From the NCBI RefSeq assembly GCF_017086405.1, contig NZ_CP070973.1, forward strand, positions 4,682,739 to 4,746,738: a DNA stretch of 64,000 nucleotides, written 5' to 3'. Of the stretch, positions 9,701 to 20,100 are shown piece by piece. A model generated the notes under the pieces. That model made no database searches, was not told where the DNA came from, and saw nothing but the letters and a program-made list of their open reading frames with translations. The position numbers were made by a program, and so were the translations under genes. Position 1 is the first letter of the stretch, and each line of letters opens with the position of its first letter. Source of the stretch: Mycobacterium gordonae (GTDB lineage: Bacteria; Actinomycetota; Actinomycetes; Mycobacteriales; Mycobacteriaceae).

Positions 9701-12700
9701 CATTGGCGGCGGAGCTGGTGTTGAAGAGACCCGAGACGGTGTTACCCAGGTTGGAGAAGCCCGACACCAGGGTGCCGACATTGTTGTAGCCCGAGCTTCC
9801 CAGGGCTTGCCAGTTGAACAGGCCCGATGTACTGGCACCGAGGTTCCCGAAGCCCGATACGCCACCGGCGCCGCTGTTGAAGAAGCCTGACGACGGGCTG
9901 GTGGTCGAGTTCCCGAAGCCAGGAGTCGCCGGGATGTGGATGAGCGGGATACGGATGGGGCCTGCCGTGCTACGGATGGAGATCGGGATCGACGTTGACC
10001 CGTCCGGGCTTCCGATGTTTCCGGTGATCGTGGGCAGGGTGCCGGTGATTGACGGAATTTGTATAGAGCTGATGGTGGCGTGGACGTTCGACCACAAGGG
10101 ACCCGAGAAAGTAAGGTCGATCGGCGCCAGCGTAAAGCCGTAGACGCGCAAGGTGCCAAGGTTGATGTTGAGCGGGATATTAAGCGGAATGTTGACGTCA
10201 AGGTTGACGGCCGGGAATTCCGGGACCGTCAGCGTGTAGTCGAAGCCGACCAGGCCCTGGTAGTCATCCCGCCAAATGAAGCCGTTGTTGTAGCTGCCGG
10301 TGTTGAAGCCGCCGGTGTTGACGTTGCCCGAGTTCCCCACCCCGGTGTTGGTGTTGCCGGTGTTGAAGCTGCCGGTGTTGAAGCTGCCGGGGTTGGAACT
10401 GCCGGTGTTGGTGCTGCCGGTGTTGTAGCTGCCGGTGTTGAAGCTGCCCGCGTTGGCGATCCCGGTGTTGACGCTGCCGGTGTTGAAGAAGCCGGTGTTG
10501 GAATTTCCGGCGTTGCCGAAGCCGGTGTTGTGGCTGCCGGAGTTGCCGATGCCGAAGTTTCCGGTGCCGGAATTGAAGAAGCCGACGTTGTCGGTGCCCG
10601 AGTTGAACAGGCCGATATTGCCGCTGCCGGAGTTCCAGTTCCCGAAGCCGGACTGATTATTGCCGCTGAGCCCGATACCGACATTGCCGCTACCGGTGTT
10701 ACCGAAGCCGATGTTGCCGTCACCGAAGTTGCCGAAGCCGAAGTTGTTGCTGCCGGTGTTGCCGAAGCCGATGTTGTTCAGGGCCGCCGTCAAGCCCGGG
10801 CCGCTGTTGCCGAACCCGAAGTTGAAGCTGCCGATGTTCCCGCTGCCGACGTTTTGACTGCCGATGTTTCCGCTGCCGAAGTTCTGGCCGCCGATGTTTC
10901 CATTGCCCAGGTTGAAATCGCCGATGTTTCCGCTGCCCAGGTTCGACTGGCCGATGTCGGCGAGGCCCAGGTTGAACAGCGATCCATCCGCGCTGCTGCG
11001 CAGGATGCCCGCAAGGTTGGTGCCGATGTTGCTGATCCCGGAGAGGTTGGCGGGTGTCGTGAAAGGATTGACGGCGGAACTGGTGTTGAAGAGACCCGAC
11101 ACGGTGTTGCCCAGGTTTGACACGCCTGAGATCAGTTCGCCAAAGTCTTTGTAGCCTGAGATTCCCGACATGCCGGACGCGAGGTTGAAGAAGCCCGACG
11201 CGTTGCCGCCGACGTTCATAAAGCCGGAAGAGCGGCCACTCCCGGAGTTGAAGAAGCCCGAAGACGGGCTCGTGGTGGAGTTTCCAAACCCCGGAAGCGG
11301 CTTGATGTTGACGCCCGTGAACGCGATAGGGAGCAGCCCACCATTGCCGGTGATATCGATCAATGGTCCGGTCGACCCCACCGGCGTGCCGATGTTGATC
11401 CCGATGAAGGGCAGGCCGATCGTCAGATTTGGGAAAACGATGGTGGTGAGACTGAGGTCCGCGTCGCCCAGGATCGTGCTGGCGTGGACGGTCAAGGACG
11501 GAATGGTGAAGCTCGAGATCGTGATGGTGGGCAGTACGGCGCCGATCGGTACGGACAGGTGAACCGGCACATGCAAGTTAATCGGAATAGCGCCGTCGGG
11601 AATGATCGTGGTCGCGTTGAAGGCGATCAGGCCTTGGTAGTCGGCCCGCCAGCCGATGCCGTTGTTGTAGCTGCCGGTGTTGAAGGCGCCGGTGTTGACG
11701 TCGCCGGAGTTGCCCACGCCGGTGTTGTAGTCACCGATGTTGTGGCTGCCGGTGTTGTAGTTGCCGGGATTGAAGTTTCCGGTGTTGGTGTTTCCGATGT
11801 TGTAGCTGCCGGTGTTGTAGTTGCCGGCGTTGCCGATACCCGTGTTGACCAGCCCGGTGTTGAAGAAACCGGTGTTGGTGCTGCCGGTGTTGCCGACGCC
11901 GGTGTTGTAGCTGCCGGAGTTGCCGATGCCCCAGTTGCCGGTGCCCGAGTTGAAGAAGCCGACGTTGTCGGTGCCCGAGTTGAACAGGCCCACGTTGCCG
12001 CTGCCGGAGTTCCAGTCCCCGAAGCCCTGCAGGTTGTTGCCGCTGAGCCCGATACCGATGTTGCCGCTACCGGTGTTGCCGAACCCGATGTTGCCGTCAC
12101 CGAAGTTGCCGAAGCCGAAGTTGTTGCTGCCGGTGTTGCCGAACCCGATGTTGCTCAGGGCCGCCGTCAACCCCGGGCCGCTGTTGCCGAACCCGATGTT
12201 GAAGCTGCCGATGTTCCCGCTGCCGACGTTCTGGCTGCCGATGTTGCCGCTGCCGACGTTGGAGTCGCCGAGGTTCCCCAGGCCAAAGTTGAAGTCCCCG
12301 ATGTTCCCCAGGCCGACGTTGAGCCCGCCTACGTTCCCAATGCCCAGGTTGAAGTTCGTGCTGCCGGCGATGGTGCCGTCGTAGACGTTGCGGAACAATC
12401 CCGCCAGGTTGCTGCCGGTGTTCGATAGGCCGGAGATCTGAGCAGACGTCGCCATGGTCAGCGTGCTGGTGTTGAACACACCCGATACGGTGTTGCCGAA
12501 GTTTTCGAAACCCGACTGCAGGGCGCCGTAATTCATGAAACCCGAATTTCCGAAAATCCCCGAAGAGATGTTCTGGAAACCCGAGTTGTTTGCGCCGAAG
12601 TTTCCGAATCCCGAATTGCCGCCGATGCCGCCGTTGAAGAATCCCGAGGAGGGGCCGGTGCTGGTGTTGAAGAAGCCCGGTTTGAACGGCTGGTTGTAGA

Positions 12701-15700
12701 TCGTCCAGTCGGCGGGGCCGATGCTGAAGGTGGCAGGCACATATAGCGCTGTCGTACCGTTCGGATTGCCGATGCTGACACTCAACAGCGAGAGGTTGAA
12801 GGTGATTGGAGGGATGGTGAGGGCATTGATAGTTCCGGAAACCAGGGTGATTCCTGAGAATAATCCGTAGGTGATATCAAAGGGAATACTGGGAATGAAT
12901 ATTCCATTATATGCGCCGCTGGTGATCGTCGCCGTAATGGGTATGTTGATGGGGACATTGACGGTGAGGTGCCCCGGCATTTCGGGAATATGAATTGTGT
13001 AGTTGCCGCCCATCAGGCCTTGCTCGTTGCCCCGCCAGAACAGGCCGTTGTTCATGTTGCCCGAGATGAAAGCGCCGGTGTCGTAGCTGCCCGAGTTCAC
13101 CAGGCCGGTGTTAAAGCTGCCGGCGTTGAAGAATCCGGTGTTGTGATGGCCCGGGTTACCGATGCCGGTGTTGAAGCTGCCGATGTTGGAATTCCCGGTG
13201 TTATAGGAACCCGCGTTGGCGATCCCGGTGTTGACGAAGCCGGTGTTGAAAAGGCCCGTGTTGGCATTGCCGGTGTTGCCGAGGCCGGTGTTGTAGCTCC
13301 CGGAGTTGCCGATGCCGTAGTTGCCGGTGCCCGAGTTGAAGAAGCCGACATTGTTGGTGCCCGAGTTGAACAGGCCGATATTGCCGCTGCCGGAGTTCCA
13401 GTCCCCGAAAGCGAGCAGTCGATCGCCGCTGAGGCCGATGCCAATGTTGCCATTACCGGTGTTGCCAAAGCCGATGTTGCCATTGCCGGTGTTGCCAAAG
13501 CCGATGTTGTCGTTTCCGGTGTTGCCGAACCCGATGTTGTGGATGGCCGCCGTCAGCGAGGGGCCGCTGTTGCCGAAGCCGATGTTGCCGAAGCCGATGT
13601 TTCCGCTGCCGAAGTTCGTACTGCCGATGTTGCCGAAGCCGATATTCGCGCCACCAATGTTTCCGCTGCCGAGGTTTCCGCTGCCGAAATTTCCATTGCC
13701 GAAGTTCAACTGGCCGTGATCGGCCAGACCCAGATTGATGGCCAGACCGTAGGCGCTGTCGCGGACGGTGCCGGCGAAGTTTGTGCCGACGTTCGCCAGG
13801 CCGGAGAGGTTGGCCGCCGTCGCGAGGTCAACCGTGCTGGTGTTGTAAATGCCGGAGACGGTGTTGCCGAGGTTCGCCAGCCCCGAGGACAGCGCACCGA
13901 AGTTCTGAATGCCGGATATGTTGGTGCCGACGTTGAAAAAGCCAGACGCGCGGCCGGGGCCGGCGTTGAAGAAACCCGACGACGGCAAGGTCGTCGCATT
14001 GCCGAATCCCGGCATCGGGTTGACTTTGATCAGCTGAATGGTGCCGCCCTCGAAAGCACCGGTGATACCAATGCCTACGCTCGTGTTCGGTCCGCCGATG
14101 GTGAGTGTCACCAGGGGAAGACTCAGGGTAGAACTCGATATGACGATGGGGCCCAGGGTCAACGTGATCGGGTCGGGCGGCGGCGAAAGGTAGGTTGAGA
14201 ACTGTTGCACGCCACCCGGCAACTCCAACAGCGTTCCGCCGAATTGCATCACTTCGTTGACCGGGATGACCATTGATTGGTCGAATGCCACGCTGGGGAT
14301 CGTGACCTTGAGATCGATAGCGATCTGGCCAGCGTTATCGCCTTCGGCGAGAATGCTGTTGTTGTAATTGCCTGTGTTGAGGAAGCCGGTATTGGTATCG
14401 CCGGGGTTGAGGCCGCCGGTGTTGTAGTCGCCGGGATTGAAGGTGCCGGTATTGATGTTGCCGACGTTGACAAACCCCGTGTTGTAGTTGCCGACGTTGG
14501 CGATTCCGGTGTTCGCGATACCGGTGTTAAACCAGCCCGTGTTCAAGCTGCCGGCGTTGCCGTAGCCGGTATTGCCGGTGCCGGGGTTGCCGATGCCCCA
14601 GTTGCCGGTGCCCGCGTTGCCGATCCCGACGTTCCCGGTGCCCGAGTTGAACAGGCCGATGTTGTTGGTGCCGGAGTTGAACAGGCCCAGGTTTCCGCTG
14701 CCGGTGTTCAGGGCTCCGAAGCCGACCAGGCCCGTGCCGCTCAACCCGATGCCGATGTTTCCGCTGCCCGTATTCCCGAATCCGAAATTGCCGAAGCCAT
14801 TGTTGCCGAACCCGGTATTGTTGTTACCCAGGTTCCCGAAGCCGGTGTTGTAGTCGCCGAGGTTCCCCAAACCTTTGTTGAAGTCGCCCAGGTTGCCGTT
14901 GCCGAAGTTTTGGTTACCCACATTGCCGATGCCGGTGTTCGACGCGCCCGAGTTGCCGAAACCGATGTTGTCCTGGCCGGAGTTACCGCCTCCGGTGTTT
15001 CCATTGCCTACGTTGCCGATGCCGATGTTGTGGTCGCCGACGTTGGCGAAGCCGGTGTTCTTGATGCCGACGTTGGCCAGGCCGGTGTTGCTGGTGGGAT
15101 CGGAGCCGCTGAACAGACCCGCCACATTCGGGCCGGTGTTGTAGACACCGGACACATAGTTGGGGGTGGTGAGGTTCTCCGGGTAAGCGCTGTTGAGAAT
15201 GCCCGAAATCGTGTTACCGGTGTTGAACAAACCGGATGCCGCCACGCCGGTGTTGATCAGCCCTGAGAGCCCGAGGCTTCCCGACGATGAGTTGAACAGG
15301 CCCGAAACGTTGCCTCCGGAGTTCAAAAAGCCCGAAGCGCTGCCGCCGCCGCTGTTGAAGAAGCCCGACGAAGGGACGGAGGTGGAGTTGCCGATACCCG
15401 GCGACCCACCGATCAGTCCCTGGTAGTCGCCCCGCCAGAAGAGGCCGTTGCTGTAGTCGCCGGTAATGAACGCGCCGGTGTTGACGTTGCCTGCGTTTGC
15501 CAAGCCGGTGTTGTAGCTGCCGGTGTTGATCCAGCCGGTGTTGTAGCTGCCGGTGTTGAAGCCGCCCGTGTTGCTGCTGCCCGAGTTGTTCGTGCCCGTG
15601 TTGTAGTTGCCCGAGTTACCGATGCCGGTGTTGGCAATGCCTGGGTTGAAGAGGCCGGTGTTGGCGGCCCCGGAGTTGCCGACACCGGTGTTGAAGAGGC

Positions 15701-16784
15701 CGGAATTGCCCACACCGAAGTTCCCGATCCCCGAGTTGAAGAAGCCGGTGTTGTTGGTGCCGGAGTTGAACAAGCCGCTGTTGCCGGTGCCGGAGTTCAG
15801 TCCGCCGAACCCGCTCATGTTGTCGCCCGTCAGCCCGATGCCGACGTTGCCGTTGCCGGTGTTAGCGAAGCCGATGTTGCCGTTGCCGGTGTTACCCAGG
15901 CCGATGTTGTTGCTGCCGGTGTTGCCGAAGCCGATGTTGTGAATGGCCGCTGTCAGAGATGGACCGCTGTTTCCGAAACCGATGTTGCCGAACCCAATGT
16001 TGCCCGGCCCGACGTTTCCGGAGCCGATGTTCGCGCCGCCGAGGTTGTAGTTGCCGATGTTCCCGTTGCCGAGATTGCCGACGCCGAGATTGGCCAGGCC
16101 GAGGTTGATGGTGAGCGGAAGAGCGGCAGCACCGCTGGCGGCCGCCGCCGCCGCACCGGCCGCACCGGCCGGCACCGCTCCCGCAAGCTGGGCGCCGGCC
16201 GCATTCGCCGCCGCGACAAGGGCGCTCGATGCGCTTGCCACGCGGCCCACCGCGTCCCCCAGAATCGGCAGCGGCAGGCTGAACGGCGTCAAGCCCGACG
16301 CCACCGCGGAAGCCCCGGAGTAGTAGCCGAACATCGCGGCCACATCCTGCGCCCACATGCCCTCGTACTGTGCCTCGATGGCCGCGATCGCCGGCGCGTT
16401 CAAGCCCAGCAGATTCGACCTCACCAGCGATACCAGTTGAGCGCGGTTGGCGGCCACGACCAGCGGATGCACGGTCGCGGCCTGCGCTGCCTCGAATGCC
16501 GCCGCCACTATCCGGGCTTGGCCAGCTGCTTCACCCGCTTGCGCCGCCGCCGATCTCAACCAGCCCAGATAAAGTCCGGCGGAGCCTGCCATCGCGACAG
16601 CCGCCGAACTCTGCCAAGCCGATTCCAGAAGCCCGGTAGTCACCGAACCGAAGGAGGCCGCGGCCGAAGACAATTCGGTGGCCAAGCCGTCCCAGGCAGC
16701 CGCGGAAGCCAAGATCGACCCTGATCCCGCGCCCAGGAACATCCGCGCCGAGTTGACCTCGGGTGCCAATACCGCAAAATCCAT
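6747..16784 (-). CDS. Giant PPE-MPTR family protein, 3345 residues
   Basis: The ATG at 16784, after GAAGGACAG, begins a PPE domain (MDFAVLAPEVNSARMFLGAG); an earlier in-frame start at 16835 would add 17 unlikely residues. The signature tripeptide is APE rather than PPE. Residues 1-180 form the helical PPE domain, including the W-x-G turn, and end in a hydrophobic Ala-rich stretch. From about residue 235 the protein is major polymorphic tandem repeat (NxGxGNxG pentapeptides). The repeats are organised into about seven super-modules, each ending in a W-R-x-D-Y-Q-G-L-like strand. Most are separated by a 120-200-residue non-repeat beta-rich spacer full of Ile, Thr and Pro, then 'PSSGFFNSG'. PPE-MPTR proteins are ESX-5 substrates placed in the outer membrane or on the surface. 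No frameshift is seen in 10 kb. Confidence 0.95.
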   Translation of the reverse strand: MDFAVLAPEVNSARMFLGAGSGSILASAAAWDGLATELSSAAASFGSVTTGLLESAWQSSAAVAMAGSAGLYLGWLRSAAAQAGEAAGQARIVAAAFEAAQAATVHPLVVAANRAQLVSLVRSNLLGLNAPAIAAIEAQYEGMWAQDVAAMFGYYSGASAVASGLTPFSLPLPILGDAVGRVASASSALVAAANAAGAQLAGAVPAGAAGAAAAAASGAAALPLTINLGLANLGVGNLGNGNIGNYNLGGANIGSGNVGPGNIGFGNIGFGNSGPSLTAAIHNIGFGNTGSNNIGLGNTGNGNIGFANTGNGNVGIGLTGDNMSGFGGLNSGTGNSGLFNSGTNNTGFFNSGIGNFGVGNSGLFNTGVGNSGAANTGLFNPGIANTGIGNSGNYNTGTNNSGSSNTGGFNTGSYNTGWINTGSYNTGLANAGNVNTGAFITGDYSNGLFWRGDYQGLIGGSPGIGNSTSVPSSGFFNSGGGSASGFLNSGGNVSGLFNSSSGSLGLSGLINTGVAASGLFNTGNTISGILNSAYPENLTTPNYVSGVYNTGPNVAGLFSGSDPTSNTGLANVGIKNTGFANVGDHNIGIGNVGNGNTGGGNSGQDNIGFGNSGASNTGIGNVGNQNFGNGNLGDFNKGLGNLGDYNTGFGNLGNNNTGFGNNGFGNFGFGNTGSGNIGIGLSGTGLVGFGALNTGSGNLGLFNSGTNNIGLFNSGTGNVGIGNAGTGNWGIGNPGTGNTGYGNAGSLNTGWFNTGIANTGIANVGNYNTGFVNVGNINTGTFNPGDYNTGGLNPGDTNTGFLNTGNYNNSILAEGDNAGQIAIDLKVTIPSVAFDQSMVIPVNEVMQFGGTLLELPGGVQQFSTYLSPPPDPITLTLGPIVISSSTLSLPLVTLTIGGPNTSVGIGITGAFEGGTIQLIKVNPMPGFGNATTLPSSGFFNAGPGRASGFFNVGTNISGIQNFGALSSGLANLGNTVSGIYNTSTVDLATAANLSGLANVGTNFAGTVRDSAYGLAINLGLADHGQLNFGNGNFGSGNLGSGNIGGANIGFGNIGSTNFGSGNIGFGNIGFGNSGPSLTAAIHNIGFGNTGNDNIGFGNTGNGNIGFGNTGNGNIGIGLSGDRLLAFGDWNSGSGNIGLFNSGTNNVGFFNSGTGNYGIGNSGSYNTGLGNTGNANTGLFNTGFVNTGIANAGSYNTGNSNIGSFNTGIGNPGHHNTGFFNAGSFNTGLVNSGSYDTGAFISGNMNNGLFWRGNEQGLMGGNYTIHIPEMPGHLTVNVPINIPITATITSGAYNGIFIPSIPFDITYGLFSGITLVSGTINALTIPPITFNLSLLSVSIGNPNGTTALYVPATFSIGPADWTIYNQPFKPGFFNTSTGPSSGFFNGGIGGNSGFGNFGANNSGFQNISSGIFGNSGFMNYGALQSGFENFGNTVSGVFNTSTLTMATSAQISGLSNTGSNLAGLFRNVYDGTIAGSTNFNLGIGNVGGLNVGLGNIGDFNFGLGNLGDSNVGSGNIGSQNVGSGNIGSFNIGFGNSGPGLTAALSNIGFGNTGSNNFGFGNFGDGNIGFGNTGSGNIGIGLSGNNLQGFGDWNSGSGNVGLFNSGTDNVGFFNSGTGNWGIGNSGSYNTGVGNTGSTNTGFFNTGLVNTGIGNAGNYNTGSYNIGNTNTGNFNPGNYNTGSHNIGDYNTGVGNSGDVNTGAFNTGSYNNGIGWRADYQGLIAFNATTIIPDGAIPINLHVPVHLSVPIGAVLPTITISSFTIPSLTVHASTILGDADLSLTTIVFPNLTIGLPFIGINIGTPVGSTGPLIDITGNGGLLPIAFTGVNIKPLPGFGNSTTSPSSGFFNSGSGRSSGFMNVGGNASGFFNLASGMSGISGYKDFGELISGVSNLGNTVSGLFNTSSAVNPFTTPANLSGISNIGTNLAGILRSSADGSLFNLGLADIGQSNLGSGNIGDFNLGNGNIGGQNFGSGNIGSQNVGSGNIGSFNFGFGNSGPGLTAALNNIGFGNTGSNNFGFGNFGDGNIGFGNTGSGNVGIGLSGNNQSGFGNWNSGSGNIGLFNSGTDNVGFFNSGTGNFGIGNSGSHNTGFGNAGNSNTGFFNTGSVNTGIANAGSFNTGSYNTGSTNTGSSNPGSFNTGSFNTGNTNTGVGNSGNVNTGGFNTGSYNNGFIWRDDYQGLVGFDYTLTVPEFPAVNLDVNIPLNIPLNINLGTLRVYGFTLAPIDLTFSGPLWSNVHATISSIQIPSITGTLPTITGNIGSPDGSTSIPISIRSTAGPIRIPLIHIPATPGFGNSTTSPSSGFFNSGAGGVSGFGNLGASTSGLFNWQALGSSGYNNVGTLVSGFSNLGNTVSGLFNTSSAANVFTTPASLSGLSNHGADLAGLFRNGPTGSTWNFGLGDIGQFSLGGGNIGDFNLGNGNLGGYNVGSGNVGSQNVGSGNIGSFNIGFGNSGPGLTAALNNIGFGNTGSNNFGFGNFGDGNIGFGNTGNGNIGIGLSGNNLQGFGGLNSGSGNIGLFNSGTNNVGFFNSGTGNFGIGNSGSFNTGIGNTGSTNTGLFNTGLVNTGIANAGSYNTGSYNIGHTNTGGFNPGSYNTGWFNIGDYNTGLGNSGDVDTGLFNPGSYNNGLLWRGDYRGVLTGGYSITVDEIPIKFDVRAPINIPVTATITSVSMSAINIPQIYINGTAEVIGIDAAIFNITIGNISVHGGPANAPATTPITVDFGSQPPVNTVSFNIGALDGSTVLAILGNAGVGPVRIPIIDIPASPGFFNFTTTPSSGFFNSGIGSISGFGNFGGGSSGLLNYATGLLGNSGIQNYGSLQSGIANLGNSISGAFNTGLGPMNVPAYLSGFSNVGADLAGLFQNGATGKTTFSVGLGNLGSLNIGNANIGDFNFGSGNLGSYNLGNGNIGGQNFGGGNFGSGNVGSGNIGSGNIGFGNSGPALTAALQNFGFGNTGSFNIGFGNTGNGNIGFGNTGNGNIGFGLTGNSAFGFGGLNSGSGNIGLFNSGTGNVGFFNSGTGNWGIGNSGTFNTGIANTGSTNTGLFNSGLVNTGIGNAGNYNTGFYNVGHTNTGSFNPGDYNTGDFNAGDYNTGWLNTGNSNTGIANSGNVDTGAFISGSYSNGFLWRGDYQGLFGFNYTYTLPAIPYHYEVPLNIQIPITGVIDSVTAGAFTYSIPIHIQAETIFGIRITDSDSNIGPVTFNLNTVQPQTPIDFVFTNVTNILGNGALGPFSFGFGYQAGPGFFNTGATPSSGFFNSGSGASGFFNSATGAVSGFANRFVQTSGLFNAGGTDISGIQNFGTLASGWANLGNTVSGVFNTSSLNLATQAFVSGVGNFGAQLSGLLNNFVGP
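7440..16110 (-). repeat. MPTR pentapeptide-repeat DNA with about 1.4-kb super-modules
   Basis: The coding repeat of the PPE-MPTR gene. The conserved block coding for 'GFGNSGP(S/G/A)LTAA' recurs near 7961-7998, 9415-9450, 10780-10815, 12157-12193, 13542-13578 and 15943-15978. The spacing is about 1.37-1.45 kb, with one double-length interval. The neighbouring blocks for 'SGLFNTS', 'SSGFFNSG' and 'DYQGL' recur in the same order. This is a tandem, in-frame amplification of a composite unit. Confidence 0.85.
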
Positions 16785-17101
16785 ACGCTGTCCTTCGCGG
16801 GGTGACCCCACCGGGGTGGCGGTCAGTTTCATCAACGCCGGCGTACAACGGCCCTACCGTAGCGGCCCGGCTGCGGTTTCACGGGAGGTTCTGCACATTC
16901 GGCATAAGTTTTTTCCCAATTTTCTGCACAGAATGTATTCATCCCATAGTGACTCCGGGTTTTGCTTGACGCCGTGCGCAGACATTTGCGCCATTCGGGC
17001 GAAAAACGTAAACGGTGCGCCCGCGGTGGGCTACCGTGTCTCACTGCGCTGATCGTTGCTGGTGGTTTTCCGGGTGTTCCTGAGGTACGGCGAGGTCGCT
17101 G
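16785..17101. other. Divergent promoter region between PPE-MPTR and PE_PGRS
   Basis: 317 bp between a leftward PPE gene and a rightward PE_PGRS gene, with no gene inside. A clearly AT-richer patch at about 16905-16975 stands out from the GC-rich surroundings and is the likely place for promoters, but I could not assign -10 boxes with confidence. The last 60 bases closely resemble the leader of the next PE_PGRS gene at 20760-20825. Confidence 0.5.
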
Positions 17102-20100
17102 ATGGCATTCATGGTGGTTTCACCAGAGATGGTGGCGGCTGCGGCTTCGGACGTGGCGGGTATCGGTTCGACGATCTCTGCGGCCAATGCGGTCGCGGCG
17201 CAGTCGACCACGGGACTGGCCAGCGCGGCCGCCGACGAGGTGTCGCGGGCGATTGCGGCCATGTTCTCCGGGCATGCGCTGGGCTACCAGGAGGTGGCCG
17301 TGCAAGCGGCCGTGCTGCATGACCAATTTGTGCGGACATTGGCTGCGGGTGGCACCGGGTATGCGCGCGCGGAAACAGTCAATGTCGGGCAGCTGGTGCT
17401 GGATGTGATCAACGCACCTACCCAGCAGTTGCTGGGGCGTCCGCTGATCGGTAATGGCACCAACGGGGCGCCGGGCACCGGGCAGGCCGGCGGGCCGGGT
17501 GGGTTGTTGTACGGCAACGGCGGCAACGGCGGATCGGGAGCGGCGGCGCAGGCGGGCGGTGCCGGTGGCGACGCGGGTCTAATCGGTACGGGCGGTGCTG
17601 GTGGCGCAGGGGGCGCCGCGGCGGCCGGCGGGAACGGCGGGGCCGGGGGGTGGCTGTATGGTGCGGGCGGCGCCGGCGGGGCGGGTGGCAATAGCGCGAC
17701 GATGGGGGGCACCGGTGGGGCCGGCGGGGCCGGCGGCGTGTCCCCGCTGATCGGCTACGGCGGCATCGGTGGTGCCGGCGGTATGGGCGGACCCAATGGT
17801 GGCGCGGGCGGCAACGGTGGTGCGGGCGGCAACGGCGGGCAGTTCATCGGCGCGGGCGGCACCGGTGGTGCCGGCGGGGCGGGCAGCGCCGGTGCTGCCG
17901 GCGGGATCGGCGGCGCCGGTTCCGCCGGTGGATCGGGTGGCGCCGGCGGCGCCGGCGGCAATGCCGGTGTACTGGGGGCTGGCGGCGTCGGCGGGCTCGG
18001 CGGTGCGGGAGCGACCGGCGGCGACGGCGGTGCCGGCAGCGATGCGCAGCTCGGCGGTGCCGGTGGGGCCGGTGGTCACGGCGGGGCCGGGGGGCAGTCG
18101 GGTCAAGGCCCCCTGCTCGGGTTGTCCGGCGCTGGCGGCAATGGCGGTGCCGGCGGTCACGGCGGTGCCGGCGGAGCCGGCGGCAAGGACACCGCCGTCC
18201 TCGGGGCGGCCAACGGCGGCGGCGGCGGCGCCGGCGGCGACGGCGGCGGCGGCGGGGCAGCTGCCGGTATGGCCGCGGTGGCCGGCAACGGCGGTGCCGG
18301 TGGTGGTGGCGGGGTGGCCGGCAAAGGCGGCGTCGCGACCAACAACGCCCACAACGGCGCTAGCGGCGGTGTCGGCGGCGCCGGTGGGGCCGCCGGGGCG
18401 GGCGGTAACGCCAGTAACGGGGCGGTCAACGGCAATGGCGGGCTGGGCGGCAGCGGCGGCGCGGGTGGCGATGGCGGTCATGGCGCCAACGCCACCGGCG
18501 CCCTGGCCGGCGGCAAGGGCGGCAACGGCGGTGCCGGCGGCAAGGCCGGTGCCGGCGGTGCCGCCGGCACCGGCGGCGTCAGTGGAACGGCGGGTGCCTA
18601 CGGCAACGGCGGCAACGGCGGCAACGGCAGTTTCGGCGGTAACGGTGGCACCGGGGCCGCCGGCGGAGCCGGGCTGAGCGGCGATCCCGGGCCGGCCGGC
18701 GGAGCCGGTGGCAACGGGGGGGCCGGCGGCGGCAGCGGTCCCGGCGGCACCAACGGCAGCGGCGGCAACGGCGGCAACGGCGGGGTGGGTGGCACCGGCG
18801 GCAACGGCGGCCCGGCCGTCGTTGACGGCACCAACGGTGGCAACGGCGGCATGGGCGGGACCGGAGGAAACGCCGGAACCGCCGGCCTCGCCGGGTCCGG
18901 AGGAGCCGGCGGTAGCGCCGGCATATCCGGTGACGGCGGCAAAGGTGGACTCGGGGGCAACGGCGGTGCCGGCGACACCGGCCCCCCGGCACCGTCGGCA
19001 ACATCAACGGCGGCAACGGCGGTGACGGCGGGGACGGCGGACAAGGCGGAACCGGCGGTAAAGCCGCTGCCGGTGGCACCAACGGCGGCGGCGGCAACGG
19101 CGGCAACGGCGGCAACGGCGGCAACGGCGGTGTCGGCCTCGCCGGCACGGCGAGCGTGGATGGCGGGGACGGCGGCAACGGCGGCAACGGCGGCGCCGCC
19201 GGGAAAGCCGGCCTGGCCGGGACCGGTACCGGCAACGCGGGAACCGTCGGCAAGGCAGGCATCGGCGGCAACGGCGGCAACGGCGCCAACGGCGGGTTGG
19301 GCGGCAACGGCACCAATAACTTCAACACCGACGGCGGCGCGGGCGGCAACGGCACGAAGGGCGGCAGCGGCGGGCAGGGCGGCGCCGGCGGCGCCAGCAA
19401 CGGTGGCACCGCCGGCAGCGGTGGGGCCGGCGGCAACGGCGCCAACGGTGGCAACGGCGGCCAAGGAGGCAACGGCATCACCCCTGCGGACGGTAGCTCC
19501 GACGGCCCGCCTGGCGGCGACGGCGGCATCGGCGGCACCGGCGGCGTCGGCGGCAACGCCGGCGCGGGCGGCAAGGCCGGCAGTGGCACTGGCGGCACTG
19601 CGGGCAACGCGGGCGTCGCCGGGGCCGGCGGCAACGGCGGCAACGGCGGCGTCGGCGGCAACGGCGCCAAGGGTTCCTACGCAGTCTTCGGTGACGGCTA
19701 TAACGGAGGTGCCGGCGGCGGCGGTGGTCAGGGCGGTGCCGGGGGTCTTGGCGGCAATGGCGTGGCCGGCGTCGGCGGCGGCAACGGCGGCAAGGGCGGC
19801 AACGGCGGCCTGGCCGGCGCCGGCGGCGGGGGTGGCACAGCGGGCGCATTCGGCAACGGCGGGCCAGGCGGCACCGGCGGTATCGGCGGCATCGGCGGCA
19901 TCGGCGGGAACGGCGGATTCGGCGGCGGCAAGGGCGGCGCAGGCGGCAACGGCGGCAGTGGCAACACCGGCGGAACCGGCGGACCCGGGGGTGACGCCGG
20001 CCGGAATGGCGGGGCCGGCGGCACCGGCGGCGCGGGCGGCGATGCCGGCCACGGCGGCCAGGGCAACGGCGCGAATGGCGGCGCCGGCGGCAAAGCCGGC

